Source: UM-FILTER-33-9 sp964530235 (GTDB taxonomy: Bacteria > Patescibacteriota > Microgenomatia > UBA1406 > GWC2-37-13). Taken from it: a stretch of 64,000 bases of DNA. Shown piece after piece: positions 51,508-60,761 of the stretch. The translations under genes and the position numbers were made by a program. Numbering within the stretch: the first letter of the stretch is position 1; every line of letters begins with the position of its first letter. Under the pieces are notes generated by a model. It saw only the letters and a list, made by a program, of their open reading frames with translations, did not search any database and was not told the DNA's origin. The stretch is taken from contig CAZGYB010000001.1 in the NCBI GenBank assembly GCA_964530235.1, positions 186,001 to 250,000 of the forward strand, read 5' to 3'.

Positions 51508-52833
51508 TTATGTTGATTGGCGCAAAGAATTGACTATCCCATCAACCTCCTGCTTAAACAACTGGTTTGAGATCATCTCGTTTGCAATTTTTCCGCAGCC
51601 GTGCATAACGGTTGTGTGATCCTTTCTCTTTAAGAGATGCGCCACGTGTTCAAGCTTCATTCCAAGCTCTTTTCTGAGGATGTACATAATAATCTGTCTT
51701 GCGCGGGAAATGTCGTTTGAGCGGACGGGGCTTTTTATGTGAGACGAACGAACATTGTAGTAAGAACACACGGTTCGGACAACATCCTGATAGGTTATCT
51801 TTCCGTTCTTCTTTTCAGATGCGCCTCGAAAATACAGCTCAACAGCTTCTATGTCAATACGCTCCTTAACCCCAAGGGTTTGCGCATATATAGAAAGTAG
51901 AGATCCCTCAAGTTCCCGTGAATCAGAAACCTGTTCTGCGATGATCTTTGCAGCCTCAATTTCTATTGATATGTCTTTTTCTTTTGCCTTAATAAGAAGT
52001 ATTGCGGTTCTCAACTCGAAGTCGGGGGGTTGAATATCTACAATAAGACCCCCAGAAAAACGGGAACGAAGCCTGTCTTCAAGGTTTTTAATACTGCTGG
52101 GGTGACGATCCGAGACAAGAATTATCTGACTTCCCGCCGAGACCATAGTGTTGAAGGTGTGAAAAAACTCCTCCTGAACCGTTTGTTTTCCTGCAAGAAA
52201 CTGAATGTCATCAACGACAAAAACGTTAAGATTTCGGTATTTTTTTCGAAACCTAACCATGTTCTTGTCCTGTATGGACTCAATAAGCTCATTGGTAAAC
52301 CGATCTCCGGGACAAAACAATACCCTGCTTCCGCCTTGTTTTTCCAAAATGCTTCGGGCCACAGACTGGGCCAGATGGGTTTTCCCAACGCCAACCCCCC
52401 CATAGAGGAATAGAGGGTTGTATGAAAGCCCTGGCTTGCGGGAAACCGCCTGTGCAGCTGCAAACGCAACATTGTTGGTTTGAGAAACTGCAAAGTTTTC
52501 AAACCGGTATTTCGGATGGAGGCCCGCCCTAACAAAAATGTCCTCCTGGGTTGGCTGGAAGGAAAGGAGAGGTGCGACCTTCTTTGTTTTGCGTTCCTGA
52601 ACCACAACCGAAACGGCCAGCTTTTTATTAAAAAACGATGACACAACCCCCTCAACGGTTTGTTTTTTACGCTCCAGGTAAAATCGCGCTCCATTATCCG
52701 AACAGGCAATAACAATTTCCGTATCGGTTATCTTTTCAAGTTCGGATAAACGAAGAAGGTCGAATAAAACCGGCATGTCTCCGCTTTTTTTCCCAAGATT
52801 GTTAAGAAAATCATTCCAGATGGACTGTAGCAT
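51508..52833 (-). CDS. dnaA: Chromosomal replication initiator protein DnaA
   Basis: Opens the origin and loads the replisome. 441 residues: N-terminal domain I (W-N-D-F-L-N-N-L), AAA+ domain with Walker A G-G-V-G-V-G-K-T-H, Walker B V-F-V-V-D-D-I-Q-F, sensor S-D-R-H-P, and the C-terminal DnaA-box-binding domain with the D-H-T-T-V-M-H-G-C-G-K signature. The region just upstream of its ATG has two DnaA boxes, so autoregulation and origin function are likely. Confidence 0.98.
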   Translation of the reverse strand: MLQSIWNDFLNNLGKKSGDMPVLFDLLRLSELEKITDTEIVIACSDNGARFYLERKKQTVEGVVSSFFNKKLAVSVVVQERKTKKVAPLLSFQPTQEDIFVRAGLHPKYRFENFAVSQTNNVAFAAAQAVSRKPGLSYNPLFLYGGVGVGKTHLAQSVARSILEKQGGSRVLFCPGDRFTNELIESIQDKNMVRFRKKYRNLNVFVVDDIQFLAGKQTVQEEFFHTFNTMVSAGSQIILVSDRHPSSIKNLEDRLRSRFSGGLIVDIQPPDFELRTAILLIKAKEKDISIEIEAAKIIAEQVSDSRELEGSLLSIYAQTLGVKERIDIEAVELYFRGASEKKNGKITYQDVVRTVCSYYNVRSSHIKSPVRSNDISRARQIIMYILRKELGMKLEHVAHLLKRKDHTTVMHGCGKIANEMISNQLFKQEVDGIVNSLRQST

Positions 52834-52849
52834 GGAGCTAATAAATCAT

Positions 52850-52868
52850 TGTGGATAACTTGTCCACA
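52850..52868. promoter_or_regulatory. Two facing DnaA boxes (candidate origin, dnaA control)
   Basis: A perfect TTATCCACA on the reverse strand (52850-52858) is followed by TTGTCCACA on the forward strand (52860-52868). They lie in the 89-base gap between dnaA and comF, with AT-rich sequence to the right. A second AT-rich gap lies between dnaA and dnaN. Confidence 0.6.
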
Positions 52869-52922
52869 AATAATAAACATTTAAACAGGAAAAATCAAGC
52901 GAAAAAAATGATAACATAAAAC

Positions 52923-53603
52923 ATGTTCTTTGCAGATCTTCTTTTTCCCCCACTTTGTTTTGGGTGTGGGAGGCTCGGCTCTTCCTTGTGTCTTTCGTGC
53001 GAAAAAAAACTTGACAGAACCGAACCCCTTTGTTTTTATTGCCGGAAACCAAGCGCGTATGGTCTTACCCACCCGTATTGCAAAAAGAAAAAAGGGGTAG
53101 ACGGATTTATTTCTTTGTACAAATATCATGGGGTTTTTCAGCGGGTTATCAAAAAAATAAAATATTCTCTTATTTCTTATTCCGCGCGAGAAATTTTTTC
53201 CATTATGCTGTTTTCAGCAGTTCAGCCAATTGCATTCTACCGAAAAACATTTGGCGAAATCTCTCTTCAGTGTGTCCCCCTGTTTGAAGCGCGGGAGAAG
53301 CAGCGCGGGTTTAATCAGTCTGCCCTATTGTCCCAGTCTTTATCCCGTTTTTTTTCAATGCGACAAACGGACAGCGTGGTGAGAGCGCATATGAAAAGCC
53401 CTCAGGCCGAAATATTTTCGTGGCGAAAAAGACGAGCAAATATAAAAAATGTTTTTATAATGAAAAAAAACAGCACGCCGCCAAGGGAAACAATGATTGT
53501 TGACGACGTGGTGACAAGCGGGGCCACTGTGGGTGAAGTGGCGCTTCTTTTGAAAGAGCACAGCGCTCACCGTGTGTTTGTCTTTTCACTTGCGTGCGGT
53601 TAG
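52923..53603 (+). CDS. ComF family phosphoribosyltransferase-like protein
   Basis: 226 residues. The N-terminal zinc-finger-like region has C-F-G-C, C-L-S-C and C-F-Y-C pairs, followed by the ComF segment Y-K-Y-H-G-V-F-Q-R-V-I-K-K-I-K-Y, V-P-L...R-G-F-N-Q-S, and the PRPP loop M-I-V-D-D-V-V-T-S-G-A-T. It is associated with natural DNA uptake in other bacteria, but its biochemical role is not settled. No comEC or comFA is in the window. It is divergent from dnaA, across the candidate origin. Confidence 0.92.
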   Translation: MFFADLLFPPLCFGCGRLGSSLCLSCEKKLDRTEPLCFYCRKPSAYGLTHPYCKKKKGVDGFISLYKYHGVFQRVIKKIKYSLISYSAREIFSIMLFSAVQPIAFYRKTFGEISLQCVPLFEAREKQRGFNQSALLSQSLSRFFSMRQTDSVVRAHMKSPQAEIFSWRKRRANIKNVFIMKKNSTPPRETMIVDDVVTSGATVGEVALLLKEHSAHRVFVFSLACG

Positions 53604-53624
53604 GTAAATTGGTATGATAAACCA

Positions 53625-54608
53625 ATGGAAATGAACAAGCTCTATAAGGTGGAAGTTTCTGCAAAAACAATTGTTTTTGCAACCTTTTTTCTTCTGTTTC
53701 TTTTTCTTCTTTGGATAATGAGAGACCTTCTCTTTTCTTTGTTTATTGCGTTTATTGTTATGAGCGCTGTGAATCCGGCTGTTTCTTTTTTTGAAAAAAA
53801 AGGCGTTCCGCGAAGACTCACAACATTTCTTGTTTTTGTCTCCCTTTTTTTTGTGCTTGGCTCGTTGTTCTCTTGGATTGTTCCTCCCCTTATGCAAGAA
53901 CTTACTCTGTTTGTAAAAAATGCACCCGCAATGTTTTATCGTATTGATTCCCCCCTTCTTTCATATTTAAACATTCAGTCTGTTGCGCAGTATATTCCAG
54001 ACATTACAAATCAGATTTTTTCTCTCGTCGGAGGAGTTGTTTCAAACGCTATGTTTGTTGTAAGCACGGTTTTTTTTAGCTTTTATTTTACCGCAGAAAA
54101 GGATGTGGTTGGAAAAATAGTGAGCCGTTTTTTCAGCGATGCAAAAACCAGACGGATCGTGCTTCTTTTTGAACGGATTGAAAAACGTATGAGTTCATGG
54201 CTATGGGGAGAACTTGTTCTTATGACGGTCATAGGATGTATGACCTTTATTGGCCTTAATTTGGTTGGTGTAAAATACGCGCTTCCTCTCGCCATTATTG
54301 CGGGATTTCTTGAAATTGTTCCGAATCTCGGCCCTGTTTTATCCACGATCCCCGCTTTTCTGATAGCGCTTACCCAGTCGTATTTTCTTGGTTTTGCAAC
54401 GATCGCACTGTATTTTATTATTCAGCAACTTGAGAACAACCTTGTTGTTCCCTTTATTATGAAAAAGGCGGTTGGGATTAATCCAATAACGACACTTATT
54501 GCACTTATTGTTGGCGGTCGCATTGGGGGCGTTTTGGGAATTCTGCTTGCAATCCCGCTTACCCTCTTTTTTGAGCTTATTCTGTCTGAAGTAATAAAGG
54601 AAAAGTAA
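53625..54608 (+). CDS. AI-2E family transporter (PerM/YdiK type)
   Basis: 327 residues, about seven membrane helices, with the family-specific G-F-L-E-I-V-P-N-L-G-P and a C-terminal I-G-G-V-L-G-I-L-L-A-I-P segment. Members export small molecules or ions; the substrate here is unknown. TATGAT lies 6 bases before the ATG. It is followed in the same orientation by an FAD-dependent oxidoreductase 27 bases downstream. Confidence 0.92.
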   Translation: MEMNKLYKVEVSAKTIVFATFFLLFLFLLWIMRDLLFSLFIAFIVMSAVNPAVSFFEKKGVPRRLTTFLVFVSLFFVLGSLFSWIVPPLMQELTLFVKNAPAMFYRIDSPLLSYLNIQSVAQYIPDITNQIFSLVGGVVSNAMFVVSTVFFSFYFTAEKDVVGKIVSRFFSDAKTRRIVLLFERIEKRMSSWLWGELVLMTVIGCMTFIGLNLVGVKYALPLAIIAGFLEIVPNLGPVLSTIPAFLIALTQSYFLGFATIALYFIIQQLENNLVVPFIMKKAVGINPITTLIALIVGGRIGGVLGILLAIPLTLFFELILSEVIKEK

Positions 54609-54635
54609 CAGTCTTGCGTTAATACTGCGGTATAT

Positions 54636-55931
54636 ATGCGGAAAAAGAAAAAAGTAGCTATTCTGGGTGGAGGGATAACCGGTTTGGTCGCGGCATTTAA
54701 TCTTGTTCAAAGCGGATTCGAGGTGGTTGTGTTTGAGAAAGAAAACCGGTGCGGTGGGTTTGCCTCTGGATTTACCGAAGAGGGCTGGCGTTGGCATTTG
54801 GACAGAGCATATCACCATGTATTCGCCAACGACTCAGATATACTGAATTTTTCCCGTAAAACAGGATTCAGCGGTTTTTCTTTTCATCTCCCAACAACAA
54901 GCTCGCTTATTAATTCCCGCATATTTCCCGTAGATACACCGCAGGATATTCTCAAGTTTACTCCACTTACTTTTCTTGACAGACTGCGCGTGGGCGCAAG
55001 CGCCGCCTTTTTTAAAGTGTCCCCCTTTCTCACGCTGTTTGAAACGCAAACATCGCAAGAATTGCTTACTCTATTTATTGGAAAACGTGCGTGGAAAGTC
55101 TTTTGGGAGCAGATGTTTCGGAAAAAGTTCGGTAAATATGCGGAAAAAATTTGTGCTTCCTTTATCTGGGCCCGAATTAAAAAAAGGACAAAAAAGCTCG
55201 GATATCCTGAGGGCGGGTTTCAGTCGTTTGTTGAGCATCTTGTAAGGATAAACACTACCCGAGGGGTTAAGATTGTCGTTAATTGTACTATTGCGCATAT
55301 TTCAAAGAATCACGACGGTTTTTCTGTTGATTTTATCCAAGACAAAGGGGATGGTTTAAAAAAAGATGCAGAGCGGTTTGATAGGATCATATCAACGCTT
55401 CCAACTCCGGTTTTTACTCGGGTTGCCCAGGGGCTTTTATCCGAAGCAGAGCGAGAAAAACTGAAAAAGATAAAGTATCTTCACGCGGTAAATCTCATTC
55501 TTGAAACAGATATTCCTATTCTTGAAAAAACATATTGGCTGAGCGTGTGTGATGAGCGCGTTCCATTCATGTGTGTTGTTCAACACACAAACCTAATAAA
55601 CAAAAAACACTACGGAAACAACCATATTTCATACATATCTATATATGTTGATGGTTCCGACTGGCGTCTTACCGCGTCAAAAGAGGAAACAACACAGGTT
55701 TACGAGCCGTTTCTTAGAGAACTGAACCCGCGATTTCGCATTGTCCGATCGCATCTGTTTAAAGCGCCATACGCACAGCCGGTATATGACAGTGTGTTTG
55801 TCAATAATCGTCCACAAATGCAAACTTCGGTCAACGGACTTTTTGTTGCGAATATTGATCTTACGTACCCGTACGACCGGGGGACTAATTATGCGGTGCA
55901 GGTGGGGGAGCGTGTTTCCACAATGGTATAA
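54636..55931 (+). CDS. FAD-dependent amine-oxidase-like oxidoreductase
   Basis: 431 residues with the N-terminal dinucleotide-binding V-A-I-L-G-G-G-I-T-G-L, then F-E-K-E-N-R-C-G-G-F-A-S-G and W-H-L-D-R-A-Y-H-H. The body and C-terminus (Y-P-Y-D-R-G-T-N-Y-A-V) resemble protoporphyrinogen oxidase/UDP-galactopyranose mutase-like flavoproteins. The substrate is not evident. Given the surrounding glycosyltransferases, a sugar nucleotide (UGM-like) is possible. The last codons overlap the -10 box of tRNA-Pro(UGG). Confidence 0.85.
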   Translation: MRKKKKVAILGGGITGLVAAFNLVQSGFEVVVFEKENRCGGFASGFTEEGWRWHLDRAYHHVFANDSDILNFSRKTGFSGFSFHLPTTSSLINSRIFPVDTPQDILKFTPLTFLDRLRVGASAAFFKVSPFLTLFETQTSQELLTLFIGKRAWKVFWEQMFRKKFGKYAEKICASFIWARIKKRTKKLGYPEGGFQSFVEHLVRINTTRGVKIVVNCTIAHISKNHDGFSVDFIQDKGDGLKKDAERFDRIISTLPTPVFTRVAQGLLSEAEREKLKKIKYLHAVNLILETDIPILEKTYWLSVCDERVPFMCVVQHTNLINKKHYGNNHISYISIYVDGSDWRLTASKEETTQVYEPFLRELNPRFRIVRSHLFKAPYAQPVYDSVFVNNRPQMQTSVNGLFVANIDLTYPYDRGTNYAVQVGERVSTMV

Positions 55932-55932
55932 T
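55927..55932 (+). promoter_or_regulatory. -10 box (TATAAT) for tRNA-Pro(UGG)
   Basis: TATAAT overlaps the stop codon of the flavoprotein gene and lies 12 bases before the tRNA 5' end, closely matching the 13-base spacing seen at tRNA-Ala. Confidence 0.6.
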
Positions 55933-55944
55933 AGGAGGGGTTTT

Positions 55945-56018
55945 CGGGACGTAGTTCAGATGGCTAGAACGTGCGCTTTGGGAGCGCAAGGTCGCGAGTT
56001 CAAGTCTCGCCGTCCCGA
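55945..56018 (+). tRNA. tRNA-Pro (anticodon UGG)
   Basis: Acceptor CGGGACG/CGTCCCG, D stem GTTC/GAAC, anticodon stem TGCGC/GCGCA with loop TTTGGGA (anticodon TGG), T stem GCGAG/CTCGC, discriminator A, CCA not encoded. The D arm matches those of the tRNA-Pro(GGG) and the split tRNA-like sequence at 37 kb. Confidence 0.94.
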
Positions 56019-56030
56019 CAAATTTTTCAT

Positions 56031-57251
56031 ATGGAGCGTATTAAGAATGGTGCAGCAAATGAAACAAGTAACAAACCGAGCCTCCTTGATTTAATTTTGG
56101 TTTTAGTAGTTGTGAACATTTTTATATACGTATTTGTCGTGCTGTTTCACAACCTTCTTGCATTTCAAAAGCATAACTTTGCCAATGCGGATCATTATCT
56201 GTTAGATCCGAGATTTGATGGCAAGCGTTTTGATTTCTTGAGGGCCTTCAATCAATTTGACGCTCAGTGGTATATTAAAATTGCTGAAAAAGGGTATGGT
56301 CCGACACTTCAGAGACCATATTCTGCAAATACAAAGAGAATGGACTTGTTAAGTTATGCTTTTTTTCCGTTGTATCCGGCCATTCTCAGCTTACTTAATG
56401 TTTTTTTGAAGAATACCGAACTTACCGCCTTTATTTTTTCTAACCTTCTTTTGTTTGGCGATTTCATATTGCTTTATTTGTTTGTGAAAAAATGGTATGG
56501 AAAAAGTATTGCTGAAAGAACAGCGTTGCTTCTGTTTGTTTTTCCGTTGAGTATTTTTTATCGAAGTTACTTTACCGAAGGGATATTCCTATTTTTACTT
56601 TTGGTTTTTTCATACTTTTTCATCGAGAAAAAATATCTGTACAGCTCTTTATTTCTTTCTTTGCTTATCATAACAAAGGGCAACTCGTTTCTTCTTGCGA
56701 TCGTTTTTATTTTTTTCTTATGGAGAGACAAAAAGGTTAGCTTGTTGCATAAGGTTATATCAGTTGTTGTGTTATTTATTCCTCTTGCTTTCTGGACGCT
56801 CTTTTGTTTTCTCAAAACAGGGGATCCTCTGTTTTTTATTACGGTTCGGCAGGCATGGTTCTATCTGCCAAAAAGCATACCCTTTCTACTTCGTTTTTTT
56901 ATTTATCCGGCGGTTACGGTTGTCAAAATGCTTAATTTTCCAGCTCTTACTCTGCACTCGTTTCATAATTCAAAGATAGATATGCTGTGTATTTTACTTG
57001 TGGTATTTACGTTGTTAAAGTGGAGTATTTTGAAATCAAAACATAAGGCAATATTTGTCGCATTATTTTTTAACGTTATTTTTTTCACCGACAGCATGTC
57101 TTTTGGGAGGTATCTTAGTATAATGTATCCAGCCTTCATTATTATTTCAAGCAAACTGAATAAGACTGCATTTCTTGTCGTATTCAGCTTTTCATTCATC
57201 GCACTTCTTTTTGTCTCTCTGCTTTTTGTCAATTGGTACTGGATAGGATGA
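56031..57251 (+). CDS. PIG-V-like GT-C mannosyltransferase-type membrane protein
   Basis: 406 residues, about ten membrane helices, with the first-loop motif F-D-A-Q-W-Y-I-K-I-A-E-K-G-Y and F-F-P-L-Y-P, the same pattern as the 44.2 kb gene. It is expected to transfer a sugar from polyprenyl phosphate on the outer face. The frame opens at 55971 inside the tRNA, so the ATG at 56031 is the true start, only 12 bases after the tRNA. The tRNA and this gene may share a transcript. The stop overlaps the next gene (ATGA). Confidence 0.85.
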   Translation: MERIKNGAANETSNKPSLLDLILVLVVVNIFIYVFVVLFHNLLAFQKHNFANADHYLLDPRFDGKRFDFLRAFNQFDAQWYIKIAEKGYGPTLQRPYSANTKRMDLLSYAFFPLYPAILSLLNVFLKNTELTAFIFSNLLLFGDFILLYLFVKKWYGKSIAERTALLLFVFPLSIFYRSYFTEGIFLFLLLVFSYFFIEKKYLYSSLFLSLLIITKGNSFLLAIVFIFFLWRDKKVSLLHKVISVVVLFIPLAFWTLFCFLKTGDPLFFITVRQAWFYLPKSIPFLLRFFIYPAVTVVKMLNFPALTLHSFHNSKIDMLCILLVVFTLLKWSILKSKHKAIFVALFFNVIFFTDSMSFGRYLSIMYPAFIIISSKLNKTAFLVVFSFSFIALLFVSLLFVNWYWIG

Positions 57252-58669
57252 AAAAAATAATTCCGATTTTCGTGGCAATTACCTTTAGTTATGTTTTAAA
57301 AGGATATTATTTTCTAGACCCGGATTTTGGATGGCATTTAAAAATGGGGGAGTATATAAGAAGGGCGGGAATTCCGAAAACAGACCCTTTTTCCTACACG
57401 ATGGCAAGCTATCCATTTGTAGATCATGAATGGGCATCAAACGTCATACTGAGTTTTGTTTTCTCTTTTTTTGGTCAAGCGGGATTATTATTTCTCTTTT
57501 CTCTTTTTGGGTTGTGGGTGCTTATTCTCTATACGGAGCGAATTGAACACAAACTTCGTGGTGGAATGGTTTTGATTTACGGAATTATTCTTCTTTCTTT
57601 TTTCGGCATAAGAATTCAGGTTGTTTCATGGGTCTATTGTCTGCTTGCTGTAACTTGGGTTATGAAGTATGGAAGAAAAAAAGGAGCGATTTTGATTTTT
57701 CCCGCACTTCTTTTTGTTTGGTCAAACACCCATGGCAGTTTTCCGCTTGGAATTGGAGTTTTATTTATTTTTTATGTAACTACTTACATTAAAACAAGAA
57801 GAGTAAATATAATTGATGGATTTGTTTTTATTCTTTCCGTTTTGGTTACATTTCTCCCGCCGTACGGGTTGCAGAGATGGTGGGAAGTGTGGATGCAGTT
57901 GAGCGATGCAGGTCTGCGATGGAGCATCCAAGAGTGGAGTCCTCTTTTTTTCAAAGGTATTGATTTAGCCCTTATTGGGTATATGGCCCTATCTCTTGCT
58001 CTTTTTATTAAGTACTTTAACAAAATTGATTTATTTTTGAAAACACTTTATCTTTTATTTTTATGTATGGCCCTCGGAAGCATTCGTCACGTTCCTCTGT
58101 GGGTTGGTGTTTCTTCGGTTGTACTTGCTAAGACAATCCATTGTTTTATGATTGAAATCAAAAAGGTGGAGATAAAAGAAACGGTTATAAAATTTTTTCA
58201 GCGTTACGTGTTTCTTTTTTTTCTTGTCCAAACACTATTTATCCTCGTATTATTTTATGCAAAAAAAAATATTATCCAGTATCCGGATCGTGCTGTTTCA
58301 TTTTTGCGCAAAAACCCTATACCGGGGAATATGTTTAACTCCTACGAATGGGGAGGTTACTTAATTTGGCAGTATCCTCAGAAAAAAGTATTTATTGATG
58401 GCCGTATGCCAAGCTGGAGGTGGAACAGCCAGAAAAAAAATGAAAGTGACAATGCCTTTCAAGAATGGCAGGATATTATGGCGGGAAAAATCAAGATTCA
58501 GCGCATCCAAAAAAAATATAACATTACCCATATTTTAACCGCTACAACAGAGAGTATGTATCTCTGTAAGAAATTTAAAAACATTGGGGGTACAAAGTCA
58601 AAAAACCCCCTCACGGATTTAAAGGTATTCTATCAGGACAAAGTAGCTACAATATACTTGCTTGATTAA
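57248..58669 (+). CDS. Multi-spanning GT-C-like membrane protein (unassigned)
   Basis: 473 residues with about nine helices. The first loop contains L-D-P-D-F-G-W-H-L-K-M-G-E and, later, V-D-H-E-W-A-S-N: the acidic early loop expected of GT-C glycosyltransferases, with a soluble C-terminal domain of about 120 residues. Similar proteins are annotated in CPR genomes only as hypothetical. The ATG at 57248 overlaps the preceding stop (ATGA), supporting a shared role with the PIG-V-like protein. It ends overlapping by 4 bases the convergent mannose-6-phosphate isomerase gene. Confidence 0.75.
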   Translation: MKKIIPIFVAITFSYVLKGYYFLDPDFGWHLKMGEYIRRAGIPKTDPFSYTMASYPFVDHEWASNVILSFVFSFFGQAGLLFLFSLFGLWVLILYTERIEHKLRGGMVLIYGIILLSFFGIRIQVVSWVYCLLAVTWVMKYGRKKGAILIFPALLFVWSNTHGSFPLGIGVLFIFYVTTYIKTRRVNIIDGFVFILSVLVTFLPPYGLQRWWEVWMQLSDAGLRWSIQEWSPLFFKGIDLALIGYMALSLALFIKYFNKIDLFLKTLYLLFLCMALGSIRHVPLWVGVSSVVLAKTIHCFMIEIKKVEIKETVIKFFQRYVFLFFLVQTLFILVLFYAKKNIIQYPDRAVSFLRKNPIPGNMFNSYEWGGYLIWQYPQKKVFIDGRMPSWRWNSQKKNESDNAFQEWQDIMAGKIKIQRIQKKYNITHILTATTESMYLCKKFKNIGGTKSKNPLTDLKVFYQDKVATIYLLD

Positions 58670-59748
58670 GCTGGGATATACGTTTTTAATACGGTAGCGG
58701 TTCCACCTTTGGGAGTAATGGCATATGCTCCTGTATGAAAGGGAATGAAACACGACTGTCCGCACCTAAGTTCAAGCGACCCGTCTTGTGCTGAGACCTC
58801 AATCGTCCCTCCTCTGACGAAAATATGCACAAAAGAGGAATGAGTGCGCTCTTTTTTTTCCTGGACAAGCGATGTTTCATCCAGACAGTAATCCATCGTT
58901 TTAATAACGTGGCCGGCTTTTGATTTACGAAGTACTGCGGAAAGAGTATTTTGTTCAGGTGATGAGTTGATAAACGTAAAATAATCTTTTATATGCAGCT
59001 CGCGGATCGTGCCATCGTTTGCCATTTTACCCTTGTCAAAACTTCTTAAAGTTGAGGATGCGTCGGTTACGTCTAATTGAATTTCGTAGACAATGTTTCC
59101 ATTTGGTATGAGCGCCGGATCTTCTTCCCATGAATGGTGAATTCCGCCTTCGCTTAAGTCGACAACCGAGTTTTTAGGAATGCTATATGTATTAACATAC
59201 TGCCATGGGTTTGATTGTTGTATTTCCTCCTGTATTTTTTTTATGGCATCTGTGATGAGCATCGTTTTATTCATGACAGATGCACTGATTTCTTGAGTAA
59301 CTTTTTCCAGCCGAATACAAGTGTTTTGATATGCGTCTATATCTGTTTCCGGATTCAGTCCAATCGTTGCAAGTCCTTCTTCAAAGAAATACCAAGATTC
59401 GGGTTTCGGTTTCCATTTTTCAGTTTCATCTTCTTTCCGGACATGAAGTTGAAACGAGTTTCCTTTTGATTGAGTGAATTTAATAAGCAAAGGCATTTTC
59501 CCGTAGGTATTCACCGTATGTGCCCCGAGTAGGTCTATTGCATAAGCGTCTGCGATCTCAGAGATGGTTGCCACAGCCTGTGTTTCTATTTGAAGTTTTG
59601 AAGACCCAAACAGCTCATAGCTCTGGCCGATTTTCTTGTGACTGAGCGGTCCGTGATTAATATTTTTGAATTTAGCAATATAATTACCACCCCAGGTAGG
59701 CTGTTCAATAAGTTCAGGAAGGATTAGATATGGTTTTTTGGCAAGCAT
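58666..59748 (-). CDS. manA: Class I mannose-6-phosphate isomerase-like protein
   Basis: Interconverts fructose-6-P and mannose-6-P, feeding GDP-mannose or polyprenyl-P-mannose. 360 residues with a W-G-G-N N-terminal motif, Y-G-K-M-P-L-L-I-K-F, the metal segment F-Q-L-H-V-R (usual form QLHP), E-G-G-I-H-H-S-W and a C-terminal cupin. The changes around the metal site leave open that it is a ManA homologue acting on another sugar phosphate. A TATAAT lies 11 bases before the ATG. It fits the neighbouring mannosyltransferase-like GT-C genes. Confidence 0.82.
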   Translation of the reverse strand: MLAKKPYLILPELIEQPTWGGNYIAKFKNINHGPLSHKKIGQSYELFGSSKLQIETQAVATISEIADAYAIDLLGAHTVNTYGKMPLLIKFTQSKGNSFQLHVRKEDETEKWKPKPESWYFFEEGLATIGLNPETDIDAYQNTCIRLEKVTQEISASVMNKTMLITDAIKKIQEEIQQSNPWQYVNTYSIPKNSVVDLSEGGIHHSWEEDPALIPNGNIVYEIQLDVTDASSTLRSFDKGKMANDGTIRELHIKDYFTFINSSPEQNTLSAVLRKSKAGHVIKTMDYCLDETSLVQEKKERTHSSFVHIFVRGGTIEVSAQDGSLELRCGQSCFIPFHTGAYAITPKGGTATVLKTYIPA

Positions 59749-59795
59749 GATGCGGATTTATTATACATTTTTTTGTTTTCGTGTATAATGCAATC

Positions 59796-60716
59796 GTGGA
59801 TAAACAAAAAATAGTTGTCTATCTGCGAGCGCTTCGGGTAAACCAATGGATTAAAAACTTCATTGTATTTACTGCAATTATTTTTTCAGGGACACTCTTT
59901 GTTTTCCCTCTCTTTTTACGCACCTTTTATGCTTTTTTAATTTTCTGTCTTCTTTCGTCAACCTCATACCTTCTGAATGACATTATTGACTATCCGTATG
60001 ACAAAAAACATCCGGTAAAAAGAAATAGGCCGATTGCTTCAGGTCAGATCTCAACACAACACGCAACTTTTTTGGTGTTTGTCTTAACGCTCGTTTCGCT
60101 TGTTATTTCACTGTTCTTTTCGTTCCCCTTTTTCCTCATTGCGCTTATCTTTATTCTCCTTCATTTTTTTTACTCGCTTTATCTGAAAAAGTTCCCTACT
60201 ATTGATATTTTCACCATCTCATTTTCTTTTATGCTTCGCGCGCTTGCGGGCGAGGTTGTGTCAGGATATCACATTCCAATATGGCTTCTCTTGACGATTT
60301 TTTTTGTCTCCCTTTTTATGGCAACCATTAAACGCCACGCGGAACTAGTTTCTCACGGAAAAGAAACGCGGGAATCGCTTTATCGGTATAAGACTCACTT
60401 TCTTGATTTTTTAAGTACGACGTTTGCAGCCGGAACGATACTTGCATATGCAACCTATACCTATATGGAAAAAATTCCGCAGGTAAAAACAATCGTTTCT
60501 TCATTTACTGAAACGATTCTGCCAAGCTTCGAAGCGCGGAAGTGGATGATGATTACCGTTCCGCTTGTTGTATACGGGGTTGCCCGCTACGCTCAGCTTT
60601 TGTATGAAAAAGAGCAGGGGGAACGTCCGGAGAAGATCATTACCAAAGATATTCCCTTGGTGATCACTATAGTGTTGTGGATAACCATTGTTGTTATGCT
60701 GATCTATGTATTTTAA
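59796..60716 (+). CDS. UbiA-family prenyltransferase, decaprenyl-phosphate phosphoribosyltransferase-like
   Basis: 306 residues with about nine helices and the motif N-D-I-I-D-Y-P-Y-D-K-K-H-P-V-K-R-N-R-P-I-A-S-G, as in DPPR synthases that attach PRPP to polyprenyl phosphate; the second Asp-rich site is Y-R-Y-K-T-H. This would supply a polyprenyl-phosphate ribose or arabinose donor to the GT-C enzymes. GTG at 59796 lies 6 bases after TATAAT and is preferred over the GTG at 59781, which precedes the -10 box. Confidence 0.85.
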   Translation: MDKQKIVVYLRALRVNQWIKNFIVFTAIIFSGTLFVFPLFLRTFYAFLIFCLLSSTSYLLNDIIDYPYDKKHPVKRNRPIASGQISTQHATFLVFVLTLVSLVISLFFSFPFFLIALIFILLHFFYSLYLKKFPTIDIFTISFSFMLRALAGEVVSGYHIPIWLLLTIFFVSLFMATIKRHAELVSHGKETRESLYRYKTHFLDFLSTTFAAGTILAYATYTYMEKIPQVKTIVSSFTETILPSFEARKWMMITVPLVVYGVARYAQLLYEKEQGERPEKIITKDIPLVITIVLWITIVVMLIYVF

Positions 60717-60761
60717 ATATCCCTTGACAACGACGTAAACAATTGATTATTATTGTTGAAT

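Noticed and set aside
55971..56030. N-terminal extension of the GT-C gene into tRNA-Pro
   Set aside because: The frame is open but lies within the tRNA; the ATG at 56031 directly precedes the first conserved segment.
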